From Ruminococcaceae bacterium UBA6845 (GTDB lineage Bacteria > Bacillota > Clostridia > Oscillospirales > Acutalibacteraceae), in contig DKDP01000039.1 in assembly GCA_002449395.1 (NCBI GenBank), positions 1-53,202 of the forward strand: 53,202 nucleotides of DNA, read 5' to 3'. Shown one piece after another: positions 15,951 to 23,633 of this stretch; position 1 is the first letter of the stretch, and every line of letters begins with the position of its first letter. Under the pieces are notes generated by a model. The model did no database searches, was not told the origin of the DNA, and was given only the letters and a program-made list of their open reading frames with translations. Made by a program: the position numbers and the translations under genes.

Positions 15951-16265
15951 ATGCCACAGCAGGATTTTAATGCCGCAGAACGGCAGGCAATAATGAGGGC
16001 ACGTGAAATGTACAGTCGGGCAACACCGCAAAGCGGCGAACCGATCTTTCATAAACAGCCCCCGCCCCCTCCTCCGCCGATGAACAATCCTCCGCATCAT
16101 AACAATCAACATAATCAGCCGCCGAGACAAAAGCCGATGCAAAACAATTTTCTCAGCACGCTTTTCGACGGCGATATGAAGCTGATAATCGCAATGATGC
16201 TGTTGCTGTCGGGCGACGGCGGCGATACGCTTTTACTTATGGCATTAATTTACATTATGCTGTGA
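15951..16265 (+). CDS. Small Pro/His/Asn-rich protein with hydrophobic C-terminus, function unknown (third of three)
   Basis: 104 aa in three parts: a helical start (QQDFNAAERQAIMRAREMYS); a disordered Pro/His/Asn/Gln segment (PPPPPPP, NNPPHHNNQHNQPP); and a C-terminal hydrophobic hairpin (MKLIIAMMLLLSGDGGDTLL, LMALIYIML). The last part looks like two short membrane-active helices joined by SGDGGD, a pattern I recall from other clostridial small proteins. The RBS GGGATG lies upstream. It is the last gene of the cassette; the TSCPD gene follows behind its own promoter. Confidence 0.7.
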   Translation: MPQQDFNAAERQAIMRAREMYSRATPQSGEPIFHKQPPPPPPPMNNPPHHNNQHNQPPRQKPMQNNFLSTLFDGDMKLIIAMMLLLSGDGGDTLLLMALIYIML

Positions 16266-16269
16266 TCGC

Positions 16270-16298
16270 TTGACAATCTCCGTAAAATGGGCTATCAT
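16270..16298 (+). promoter_or_regulatory. TSCPD gene promoter
   Basis: TTGACA (16270-16275), 17-nt spacer, TATCAT (16293-16298). A 9-bp inverted repeat CTCCGTAAA / TTTACGGAG (16278-16286 and 16310-16318) spans the spacer and the RBS region and could be an operator. Confidence 0.7.
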
Positions 16299-16328
16299 TG
16301 TTGCAGTAATTTACGGAGGTACAAACAT

Positions 16329-16589
16329 ATGACATACGAATACAAGACAAAGGGCACGTGCTCGTCACGCATTACATTCGACCTTGACGGCGATATCGTC
16401 AGAAACGTAAAATTCACAGGCGGCTGTAACGGCAACCTTAAAGGAATCTCCTCAATTGTTGACGGTATGAAGGTGGAGGACATTGAGAAAAAGCTCAGCG
16501 GCATAACCTGCGGATTCAAAAACACGTCCTGTCCCGATCAGCTTGCCAAGGCTGTTGCCGAGGCATACGCAAAGGAAAAAGCAGAATAA
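16329..16589 (+). CDS. TSCPD-domain protein (TIGR03905-like)
   Basis: 86 aa. It matches the TSCPD domain found at the end of vitamin-B12-dependent ribonucleotide reductases and as free-standing clostridial proteins: YKTKGTCSSRITFDLDGDIV, VKFTGGCNGNLKGISSIVDG, LSGITCGFKNTSCPDQLAKA, AVAEAY. The conserved cysteines C9, C31, C62 and C68 suggest metal or redox binding. The free-standing function is unknown. The ATG at 16329 has GGAGG 9 nt upstream; the upstream extension to 16287 was dropped. Confidence 0.9.
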   Translation: MTYEYKTKGTCSSRITFDLDGDIVRNVKFTGGCNGNLKGISSIVDGMKVEDIEKKLSGITCGFKNTSCPDQLAKAVAEAYAKEKAE

Positions 16590-16619
16590 AAATTCAGTTC
16601 ACTTTTCGGCTCCCTGTTT

Positions 16620-19226
16620 TTATGTGTTCTTCAAAAATTCGGTTATTCTGTCGCAGGCGTTTTTCTCCTTATCGAGGAAAAAGTCTGCGTTTTTCTCTTT
16701 ATACGGGCTGATCGGCTCGCACGAATTTTGGGCGATTTTCCCGATCGCTCTGCAAAGCTCGGTCTTGTTCGCCGTAAACTCGCCGAAACCGTTTTCAAAC
16801 GGTATATCCAGCTCTCTGTAATCGTTCATTCCCGCCTTAAACTCCTTAACATCCGGGAGGAAATAAACAATCGCACGGTTGAGATAGACAAAGTCGAACA
16901 CAAACGACGAATAATCGGTTATAAAGATTCCGTACTCATCAATCGGTCGGTTCTGTGCAAACGATATCCTTGAAGAGTTAAATTTAAAGCAGTCCTTATA
17001 TGGTTCAAAGATCGGGTGCAGCTTAAATTCAAGCGTCAGGTCGTTTTTCTCGAGCAATTTCTCCAGCTCTGGGCTTTCAAGAAATTCCTGCGTCTTTATA
17101 AAATAATCTGACTTTTGAAATTTTTCCTTATCGGGAATCCAGCCGCCGCCCGCCTTGTGCGAGATAAGATACTTACGCCACGACGGAGCAAGAAGAATAA
17201 TCTTTTTCGCCCACTCGCCGTCAGTATCAACCCTGTCGTATCTCGGCATTTTGCTCTTGATCAACGCCTCTTCGGGGAAGAAATAATTCTCGGTAAAATT
17301 CTTTTCCTCGTAGCTTGTGGAGATGACCTCTCCTGTGACATCGAGCCGATCGTATGAATATTTCCACGGCAAATGAGCGTGAAGCACGCCGTGCTGAAGA
17401 TAATATACATCGCCGCCGAAAAGATCAATGTATTCGGGATAGATATCGCTGTAATAAGGAAGATAGTTTTCGTTTTCAATAAAAGCGGTAATTATTTTTT
17501 CGGCGTTCAAATACATCAGCTTATGCTTTGTTGAACGGAAAGCAAGAAGAAATTTCTGCTGTTCGGGAGTGAAATTATCTTTCAACGCATCAATTGAACC
17601 GTTGACAACATAATAGCGTTCAACACCGTCGTCAATTTCAAAGTCGTGGACAAACTGATAATAACCATTGTCAACTCCGACACCCTTGCAGTCGTGATAA
17701 AGCCAAATGCGCTTTTTCGGCATAAGATAATTGATAAGCCGTACCGCAAAAACCTTTTTATTTCTTCTGAGATATTTTTTCAGCTCAGTCTTTCGGTATT
17801 TCTTCTCTGCCTTTTTGTCGGCTTTTTCAATAACAATACATCTTTCGCTCATCTTGCAGCTAAAGCCGTTGAGAACAAAATGCTTGCGGTTATTATTAAA
17901 CGGAACCCATTCGCTGCAGAAAAGGTCGATCGGATATGACCTTTCGCCGATCTCAACGGTAAACGAAAAAGACAGACGCTTGTCGGTATTAAAAATCTTG
18001 CGGAAACCCCACGCCGTGTTGTTTTTTATTCTTGCACTGTTATAGCAGAAAGAACATTCTTTGATTTCAAGCGGTTCGTTTGAGCTTCTTTCTCTGAGGA
18101 TCAGAGTAGGTTTCTCGCAGTAATCAAACACGGGTGAAGAAATATATCCGCAGACCTCAACTCCGCTTTCACGAATCTTAAACTTTGTAATTGTGAGATC
18201 AATATGATCCGATTCAAAAAGCGTCCTATCGCCGTGTTTAAGTTTCAGTGTCTCCGTCGCCTCACACTCAAGATCGCCCTTATATTTCATCGAAATCAGA
18301 TAGTAAATATTCTCTTTTGCAGAGTCGGGGAAATTGAGAATGATGTCATCATCGGTTTTTTGAAGAAGATTTTCAATCCGCTGAATCTCACTGCGGTATG
18401 CCTCCCCCTCAATGTGATAAGGCAAAAGGCAGTCCTTAACGATCCTGCGAAGCATATCCTCGCAGAAAAGCGCCTGAACATATCGTGGAACAGTCTCGTA
18501 ATCGGCAAAAATATTCTCCCATCTGCCGATGAACGAATCAAAATAAAGCGAACACTCAAGACTCTTGCGTGCTCCCGATGGGTTATCCGTTTTTCTGTAT
18601 TCGCATCCGCCGACAAATCCGAGCGTCATTTTGTCCTTAGCGCAGTCGATGCAGAAGTTCAGCGTTTCAAGATCACAGGTGACATCGGCATCGAAAAGGA
18701 TATTTTCATCTCCCCTGTTTTTGACCGCAATATTTATTTCATCGGCGCAGAGATATTCATTGTCGGAATTTACGAGATCATAAACCGTTGAATCGCTGTC
18801 CTTGTACCTGTAACTTTTTTTCTTTCTGCTGCCGTTTATATAAGGGACAAGAGCGTATGTAACAATGTCCGTCTCTTCAAAATGCTCTTCAAAAAATTTT
18901 GTTATATTTTTCAGTGTATCGGGCGTTATTGAATCGTCAGCATCAAGAAAAGCAATATATTTGCCGGTTGCGGCAGTAATTCCGCAGTTTCTCGCCGATC
19001 CTGCACCACGGTGCTCCTGCGTAATTACAGAAGCAAAGTTATTCTCAAGCGCAAAATTCTTTACGATATCGGACGAGCCGTCCGTACTTCCATCATTAAC
19101 AAGCAAAACCTCCAGCTTGTCCTTATCAATCGTCTGATTCGATACGGATTCAAGGCATTTGCCGATCGTGTCCTCGCAATTGTAAAACGGAATTATTAAC
19201 GTTATCATTTTCTCTGTACCGCTCAT
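16620..19226 (-). CDS. Glycosyltransferase family 2 - CDP-glycerol glycerophosphotransferase (TagF-like) fusion
   Basis: 868-aa bifunctional enzyme for teichoic-acid-like wall polymers. Residues 1 to about 230 are a GT2 domain (LIIPFYNCEDTIGKCLESVS, LLVNDGSTDGSSDIVKNFAL, GAGSARNCGITAATGKYIAF, LDADDS). A linker of unclear function follows. From about residue 510 it is a Glyphos_transf domain: RIWLYHDCKGVGVDNGYYQF, YYLQHGVLHAHLPWKYSYDR, ITDYSSFVFDFVYLNRAIVY. The start is uncertain. The ATG at 19224-19226 has GGTGAT upstream but would sit only about 10 nt from the predicted transcript start; the ATG at 19206-19208 (MITLIIPFYN) is the alternative. The longer ORF to 19487 is unsupported. Confidence 0.9.
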   Translation of the reverse strand: MSGTEKMITLIIPFYNCEDTIGKCLESVSNQTIDKDKLEVLLVNDGSTDGSSDIVKNFALENNFASVITQEHRGAGSARNCGITAATGKYIAFLDADDSITPDTLKNITKFFEEHFEETDIVTYALVPYINGSRKKKSYRYKDSDSTVYDLVNSDNEYLCADEINIAVKNRGDENILFDADVTCDLETLNFCIDCAKDKMTLGFVGGCEYRKTDNPSGARKSLECSLYFDSFIGRWENIFADYETVPRYVQALFCEDMLRRIVKDCLLPYHIEGEAYRSEIQRIENLLQKTDDDIILNFPDSAKENIYYLISMKYKGDLECEATETLKLKHGDRTLFESDHIDLTITKFKIRESGVEVCGYISSPVFDYCEKPTLILRERSSNEPLEIKECSFCYNSARIKNNTAWGFRKIFNTDKRLSFSFTVEIGERSYPIDLFCSEWVPFNNNRKHFVLNGFSCKMSERCIVIEKADKKAEKKYRKTELKKYLRRNKKVFAVRLINYLMPKKRIWLYHDCKGVGVDNGYYQFVHDFEIDDGVERYYVVNGSIDALKDNFTPEQQKFLLAFRSTKHKLMYLNAEKIITAFIENENYLPYYSDIYPEYIDLFGGDVYYLQHGVLHAHLPWKYSYDRLDVTGEVISTSYEEKNFTENYFFPEEALIKSKMPRYDRVDTDGEWAKKIILLAPSWRKYLISHKAGGGWIPDKEKFQKSDYFIKTQEFLESPELEKLLEKNDLTLEFKLHPIFEPYKDCFKFNSSRISFAQNRPIDEYGIFITDYSSFVFDFVYLNRAIVYFLPDVKEFKAGMNDYRELDIPFENGFGEFTANKTELCRAIGKIAQNSCEPISPYKEKNADFFLDKEKNACDRITEFLKNT

Positions 19227-19242
19227 TTTCATCACCGAATAG

Positions 19243-19271
19243 ATTATAACCCGAGATCGCTTTTTTTGCAA
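19243..19271 (-). promoter_or_regulatory. Promoter of the GT2-TagF fusion gene
   Basis: The minus strand reads TTGCAA (19266-19271), a 17-nt spacer and TATAAT (19243-19248). The predicted start of transcription near 19236 gives a leader of about 10 or 28 nt, depending on which ATG is used. Confidence 0.75.
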
Positions 19272-19326
19272 CATTCTTTGTGAATAAACAGCGCAATATC
19301 CGTCAAAAATTCTCACGGGTGATGTT

Positions 19327-20088
19327 ATGAAAAATAAAACCATTAAGGCAGAAAGCAAAACGCTGATCAGCGGAAATCGCGGAAAGGCATTGCTGATAGT
19401 GCTTTTCGGCATTCTCTTTTGCGCTTTTATGACCGCAATCATTTTCGGAGCAATTTTAATTTCACGCATTTTTAAGGATTTCGGCATTGCGGTAACAATT
19501 GCAAGTGCGGCGATTTTGATATTCCTCAGCCTGATAACACTTTGCGTTTACAGCTCTGCGGCAATCGGAGAAAAAGCGTGGTACTGCGGACTGACGGGAA
19601 ATAAGCGGAACTGCGCAAGGCGGCTCTTTTTCTGGTTCAGACCGAAAAATGCATTCCGTGCACTGTGGTTTAATGTTTTGCTCTTTTTAATCAAAACTAT
19701 GTGGGCAATAGTGTTTTTTCTTCCGTCAATTATCGTTCTTTGGTCGGTGTATTATCTCTCCGCCTCGGGAGGACTTGAACTGTATCTGTTTATTTCACTC
19801 GCAGTCGGCGGTGTTTTGCTTGCTGTCAGCGGCTTAGTCTTTTATCTTATAGCAACCGAACGGTATTTTATTGCGGGCTATCTCTTTTCTTCCGACCCGA
19901 GGCTCAGCGCAATGACAGCCATCAGGCAAAGCAAAAATCTTCTCGACGGACATATTTTTGAGATCGTCAGATTCAAGCTCAGCTTTATTCCGTGGATTTT
20001 AAGCTGTATATTTATTGCTCCTGCTTTCTATGTGATCCCTTACTACAAAGAAAGCTGTTGTATGGTTGCAAAAAAGATCACTTTATGA
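19327..20088 (+). CDS. DUF975-like multi-pass membrane protein
   Basis: 253 aa with about five or six hydrophobic helices (ALLIVLFGILFCAFMTAIIF, IASAAILIFLSLITLCVYSS, AIVFFLPSIIVLWSVYYLSA, FISLAVGGVLLAVSGLVFYL). The C-terminal block AIRQSKNLLDGHIFEIVRFK followed by LSFIPWIL resembles the DUF975/YciC-type signature. The function is unknown. GGGTGATG lies just before the ATG. The next gene's promoter lies inside its 3' end. Confidence 0.75.
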   Translation: MKNKTIKAESKTLISGNRGKALLIVLFGILFCAFMTAIIFGAILISRIFKDFGIAVTIASAAILIFLSLITLCVYSSAAIGEKAWYCGLTGNKRNCARRLFFWFRPKNAFRALWFNVLLFLIKTMWAIVFFLPSIIVLWSVYYLSASGGLELYLFISLAVGGVLLAVSGLVFYLIATERYFIAGYLFSSDPRLSAMTAIRQSKNLLDGHIFEIVRFKLSFIPWILSCIFIAPAFYVIPYYKESCCMVAKKITL

Positions 20089-20094
20089 TAGAAT
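20066..20094 (+). promoter_or_regulatory. Promoter of the CapA-like gene
   Basis: TTGCAA (20066-20071), 17-nt spacer, TAGAAT (20089-20094), overlapping the end of the upstream membrane-protein gene. The leader is about 25 nt. Confidence 0.65.
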
Positions 20095-20125
20095 AGTAAA
20101 GTATTTTTCCCACGGAGATGTTTAT

Positions 20126-21376
20126 ATGAAGGATAATCTGAAATGGACCAAATCGAAAGTATTTCTGATCGCTTTTAACTGCGTTCTCTGCGTTGCGATT
20201 GTTATCAGTGCGATGATGATTGTAATTGACAAATCGAGAATAAAAAACGGTGCGGTGTATACCCCTGCCGACGGAGAAAACACAACCGCCGACACTCAGG
20301 CAAATAAATCAGTCACTTCTGCAAGGCTTATGATTGCCGGCGACAATATCGTATATCAGACCGTTTTTTCACAGGCTTCGGAAAAGGCAGGCGGAAAAGG
20401 CTACGATTTTTCAAACGCTTATGACGGATTGAAGGATGTGATCGCTAAATCCGATCTTGCACTGATCAGTCAAAGCACGGTAATGGATGACAAGAATGAG
20501 CCGTCAGCCGCCCCCGAGTTCAACACTCCGGATCAGATGCTTGACAAGCTGACCGATATCGGATTTGATGTGTTCAATCAGGCAAGCAGTCACATAATGG
20601 ATATGGGGCTTTCGGGAGCAATCAACGATATAGCTCTTTTCAAAATAAAGGAAAACACGGCGCTTCTCACGGGTCTTTACGAGAACCGTGAAGAGATGAT
20701 GAAGCCGCAGGTTAAAGAGGTTAACGGAATAAAAATCTCCTTTGTCGGCATCACGGAATCGCTCGGCGACTACGAGCTTTCGGAGGATTCCGATATCGGT
20801 ATTCTTGATCTCTCCGATTACCGTTCAAGCTCCGACGAGCTTGAGGGAACGATGAAACAGCTTGTTGAGAGTGCAAAAAGCGTTTCCGATATAGTATGCG
20901 TGACCGTTCACTGGGACAACGAAACCGAAAAGGATCTCAACGAAGATCAGAATGCAATTGTTGACAAACTTCTCCGATACGGCGCCGATATTATCGTCGG
21001 AACAGGCAAAAATACCGTAAGCGCATTTGAATACCGTGACAACGGCGACAATGAGCAGGCACTCGTTATTCCGTCGCTCGGCAAGGTTATTTCACTTGAG
21101 GACTCCGCCGACAGCTTCCTCGGAGGCATTGCGGATGTCACCGTCACGAAGGATTCAAAGACTAATCAAACGACTGTAAATGCCGCAAAGCTGATACCGA
21201 CCGTAACCGTTTACGAGGAGGATTATTCAAACGTTCGGGTTCTTCCCCTTTCAAAATGCACTGAGGCTATGATCGCCAAGCACGGCTTTGTAAGCACCGA
21301 TGAGAAATTCACTTACTCATATATCCAGAACTATTATAAGCAAAAGTTCGGCAATACGCTTGAAATTAAATATTGA
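20126..21376 (+). CDS. CapA-like (PGA_cap) membrane-anchored protein, partly degenerate
   Basis: 416 aa. There is one N-terminal transmembrane anchor (residues about 11-34) and then an extracytoplasmic domain with the order of the CapA/PgsA poly-gamma-glutamate family of metallophosphatase fold. Retained elements are AGDNIVYQ, NQASSHIMDMG and VTVHWDNE. The usual N-x-E block reads ISQSTVM, and the usual HPHV metal motif is replaced by TGKNTV (ADIIVGTGKNTVSAFEYRD). It may therefore be non-catalytic. The ATG at 20126 has CGGAGA upstream; the longer ORF from 20066 contains the promoter. Confidence 0.82.
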   Translation: MKDNLKWTKSKVFLIAFNCVLCVAIVISAMMIVIDKSRIKNGAVYTPADGENTTADTQANKSVTSARLMIAGDNIVYQTVFSQASEKAGGKGYDFSNAYDGLKDVIAKSDLALISQSTVMDDKNEPSAAPEFNTPDQMLDKLTDIGFDVFNQASSHIMDMGLSGAINDIALFKIKENTALLTGLYENREEMMKPQVKEVNGIKISFVGITESLGDYELSEDSDIGILDLSDYRSSSDELEGTMKQLVESAKSVSDIVCVTVHWDNETEKDLNEDQNAIVDKLLRYGADIIVGTGKNTVSAFEYRDNGDNEQALVIPSLGKVISLEDSADSFLGGIADVTVTKDSKTNQTTVNAAKLIPTVTVYEEDYSNVRVLPLSKCTEAMIAKHGFVSTDEKFTYSYIQNYYKQKFGNTLEIKY

Positions 21377-21380
21377 TTTT

Positions 21381-21410
21381 CAAGGCACGGTGCATATACA
21401 TCGTGCCTTG
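21381..21410 (+). terminator. Hairpin after the CapA-like gene
   Basis: CAAGGCACG / CGTGCCTTG (9 bp, 12-nt loop) begins 4 nt past the capA-like stop region and is followed by AATTTTGTATT. This makes a moderate first terminator before the stronger bidirectional one at 21424. Confidence 0.65.
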
Positions 21411-21423
21411 AATTTTGTATTGA

Positions 21424-21471
21424 GAAAAAAAACAAGGTCTGCCGCAAATCAAATGCAACAGACCTTTTTTT
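21424..21471. terminator. Bidirectional terminator between convergent capA-like and bioY genes
   Basis: AAGGTCTG (21434-21441) pairs with CAGACCTT (21459-21466). A-runs precede it and T-runs follow it, so both strands read stem then poly-T (TTTTTTT on plus; TTGTTTTTTTT on minus). It touches the bioY stop codon at 21470. Confidence 0.85.
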
Positions 21472-22027
21472 ATTTCATTTTGCTTATCAGCGGCTTTACC
21501 TGTTTTCCGAGGAGAACGGCAATAACCATCTTTGCACAGTCAAGGGCAACATAAGGCACAACGCCCGCAAGAAGAGCCTGCTTGAGGTTCATACTTGCCT
21601 GATACGCAAGCCAAAGCGAACCGAAAAGATAACAGATCGCAGTTCCGATCGCCATACCCAAGAGCGAGAGGAAGAAATTCCCTTTGAATTTATCAACGAA
21701 CAATCCGCCGATGATTGCAATAAAGATAAAGCCGATGATATATCCGCCTGTCGGTCCGACGAGCTTTGCGGCACCTCCGGTAAAGCCCGAGAATACCGGC
21801 AAACCTGCAAGTCCGACAAGGATATATATTATTACGCTCAGCGTTCCTGTTTTCGCTCCGAGAAGATATGATGTCAGATAAACCGCCATAATCGTAAACG
21901 AAACGGGAACGGGTGTGAACGGAAGCGGTACGGACAACGGTCCGAGAACGGATATTATCGCCGCCATAAGCGCAATTTTTACAATTTCAACTATTTTCTC
22001 ATGCCCTGTTTTAACTTCTGTGCTCAT
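21470..22027 (-). CDS. bioY: Biotin transporter substrate-specificity protein BioY
   Basis: 185-aa S-component of an ECF-type biotin importer with about six transmembrane helices. Family hallmarks are LSVPLPFTPVPVSFTIMAVY near the N-terminus and AAKLVGPTGGYIIGFIFIAI in the middle. No EcfAAT genes are in the window, so it would use a shared energising module. GGAGG precedes the ATG. It starts 3 nt after the stop of the LCAT-like gene, so it is translated from the same mRNA as the LCAT-like and GH3 genes. No BirA-type operator is visible. Confidence 0.95.
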   Translation of the reverse strand: MSTEVKTGHEKIVEIVKIALMAAIISVLGPLSVPLPFTPVPVSFTIMAVYLTSYLLGAKTGTLSVIIYILVGLAGLPVFSGFTGGAAKLVGPTGGYIIGFIFIAIIGGLFVDKFKGNFFLSLLGMAIGTAICYLFGSLWLAYQASMNLKQALLAGVVPYVALDCAKMVIAVLLGKQVKPLISKMK

Positions 22028-22030
22028 TTA

Positions 22031-23623
22031 TTATACCTCCGGGGCAGGTTCAACAGGTTGAAACTTTCTTTTGATAAGTTCAAAAATACATTTCCACATC
22101 TTTTTCCAAGCGTCAAAGAATGAAACGTGATATCTTGCATCCGTGTTCATATTCTCTGTAACAAGGGGACTTATTTCGCCTGCATCAATATCATAAAAAA
22201 GATACTGCGGAAGCTCGGGATCGCTGAACACCGTAAAGTCCTCATTATTAACAATCTCGTCAATCAATCTGTTGATTGCTTTCGGGAACTTTTTGTGTTC
22301 AATGTTCTTGATAAACCACGTTTTTTCAGGGAAAAGACAGGTTGAAGCGTCAATCTGAAGATCGGGCGAGATATATTTATATGTTCCGTTTTCCTTTGCC
22401 GCTTCGATATAGTTATTATCAAATCCATTAACAAGCGTTGCTGTTGTTGCTCCCTTTGAGGCGTCATAAACACTGCAAAGCTTATCGGAAATCATATCCG
22501 CCTCGCCCGTTATCGGAATTGTCTGATATCCGTATTTTGTGATGTTGGCAACATTAATGCCTCTGTCGGCATATTCCTTAAGAAGTTCGTTGGACTTCAC
22601 CTGAACGTTATAATGATAATCATCAATCATTTTTATGAAATCGGCATACTTCTCTTTGTCAACATTATGAAAAACGTTATCCTTAGCTCTTTCATAGTCA
22701 CGGTCATTGACCATACTCCAGTAGCCCGGGAATGTACCGAAGGTGCTCATCATCGCATCCGGCATAAATTCAAGATATTTCTTCTTAAGAACATTGTTGA
22801 CAGCCGCACAGGTAATATCAAGACCGTATGTTCTGTTAAAGACAGTAACAAATGACTGAATAAGCTGATTGGTAATATCATCATCCGAGAGCTGAAGATC
22901 ATACATAAACCTTTCAACTCCGTCCGGATCAAGGTACATTTCTCCGGCAAAGCATTTACTGCACTGAGTTGCGCCGTCAAGCGCACTTGCGTAAAGAATG
23001 TAGTCGGAAATATACTGTGCATCATATTTTTCCATATATGCCATTGTAATACATGAGCCGAGACAACGTCCGCTCAATCCAACCTTATCCTCACCGGTAA
23101 CTTCACGAACATCCTCGATGAACTGGTGGAGAAGATCCGCATTTTCATAAGGATCAAGACGCCAGTCGTAGTTAAAAGTAAATCTCTGGGTCGGGTATTT
23201 TCCGTGTGACTTTTTCGGATTCAGCTTTTCCTTGTTCCATGTCCACTTGAGATAAACACCGTTCTGCGTTTTGCCGTGCTCATCAAGATTCAGTATTCCG
23301 TAAATCTCACCGAGAGATTCTGCAAGGACCTTGCCGAACTCCTCCCATTTCTGGGTAAGAACAGCCTTTGCGAATATACCCATATTATCCTTAACGGTTT
23401 TTTCAATAAAACCGTCGGGAATTGTAACCGGGTAAACTTCCTTTTCTTCACCGTTTTCATCCTTAACAAACAACGGCATACCTGTACCCTGAACATAGAT
23501 AAGAGGAATATCCGTTCCGTCTACGGCTGCGGCAGTACCCGAGAAATCACCGAGGATAAATGTTGATACTACAACAGCGATACAAAGTATTACGGAAACA
23601 AGTTTTTTTAATATTTTACTCAT
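22031..23623 (-). CDS. Secreted LCAT-like alpha/beta-hydrolase with Cys at the nucleophile position
   Basis: 530 aa with an N-terminal signal peptide (LVSVILCIAVVVSTFILG). The lecithin:cholesterol-acyltransferase-like core includes RFTFNYDWRLDPYENADLLH. The nucleophile elbow KVGLSGRCLGSCITMAYM has Cys187 where lipases and LCAT have Ser (G-x-S-x-G becomes G-R-C-L-G). Candidate Asp and His of the triad are in QIDASTCLFP and NIEHKKFP. The C-terminal helix is basic. It may be an acyltransferase, esterase or amidase outside the membrane. The ATG at 23621-23623 has GAGGTGA upstream. It lies 10 nt behind GH3 and 3 nt before bioY. Confidence 0.75.
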   Translation of the reverse strand: MSKILKKLVSVILCIAVVVSTFILGDFSGTAAAVDGTDIPLIYVQGTGMPLFVKDENGEEKEVYPVTIPDGFIEKTVKDNMGIFAKAVLTQKWEEFGKVLAESLGEIYGILNLDEHGKTQNGVYLKWTWNKEKLNPKKSHGKYPTQRFTFNYDWRLDPYENADLLHQFIEDVREVTGEDKVGLSGRCLGSCITMAYMEKYDAQYISDYILYASALDGATQCSKCFAGEMYLDPDGVERFMYDLQLSDDDITNQLIQSFVTVFNRTYGLDITCAAVNNVLKKKYLEFMPDAMMSTFGTFPGYWSMVNDRDYERAKDNVFHNVDKEKYADFIKMIDDYHYNVQVKSNELLKEYADRGINVANITKYGYQTIPITGEADMISDKLCSVYDASKGATTATLVNGFDNNYIEAAKENGTYKYISPDLQIDASTCLFPEKTWFIKNIEHKKFPKAINRLIDEIVNNEDFTVFSDPELPQYLFYDIDAGEISPLVTENMNTDARYHVSFFDAWKKMWKCIFELIKRKFQPVEPAPEV

Positions 23624-23633
23624 TCGTCTCACC

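Noticed and set aside
19227..19487. N-terminal extension of the GT2-TagF ORF
   Set aside because: It contains the promoter TTGCAA-17-TATAAT and runs into the divergent gene; the GT2 fold starts at the ATGs at 19226 or 19208.
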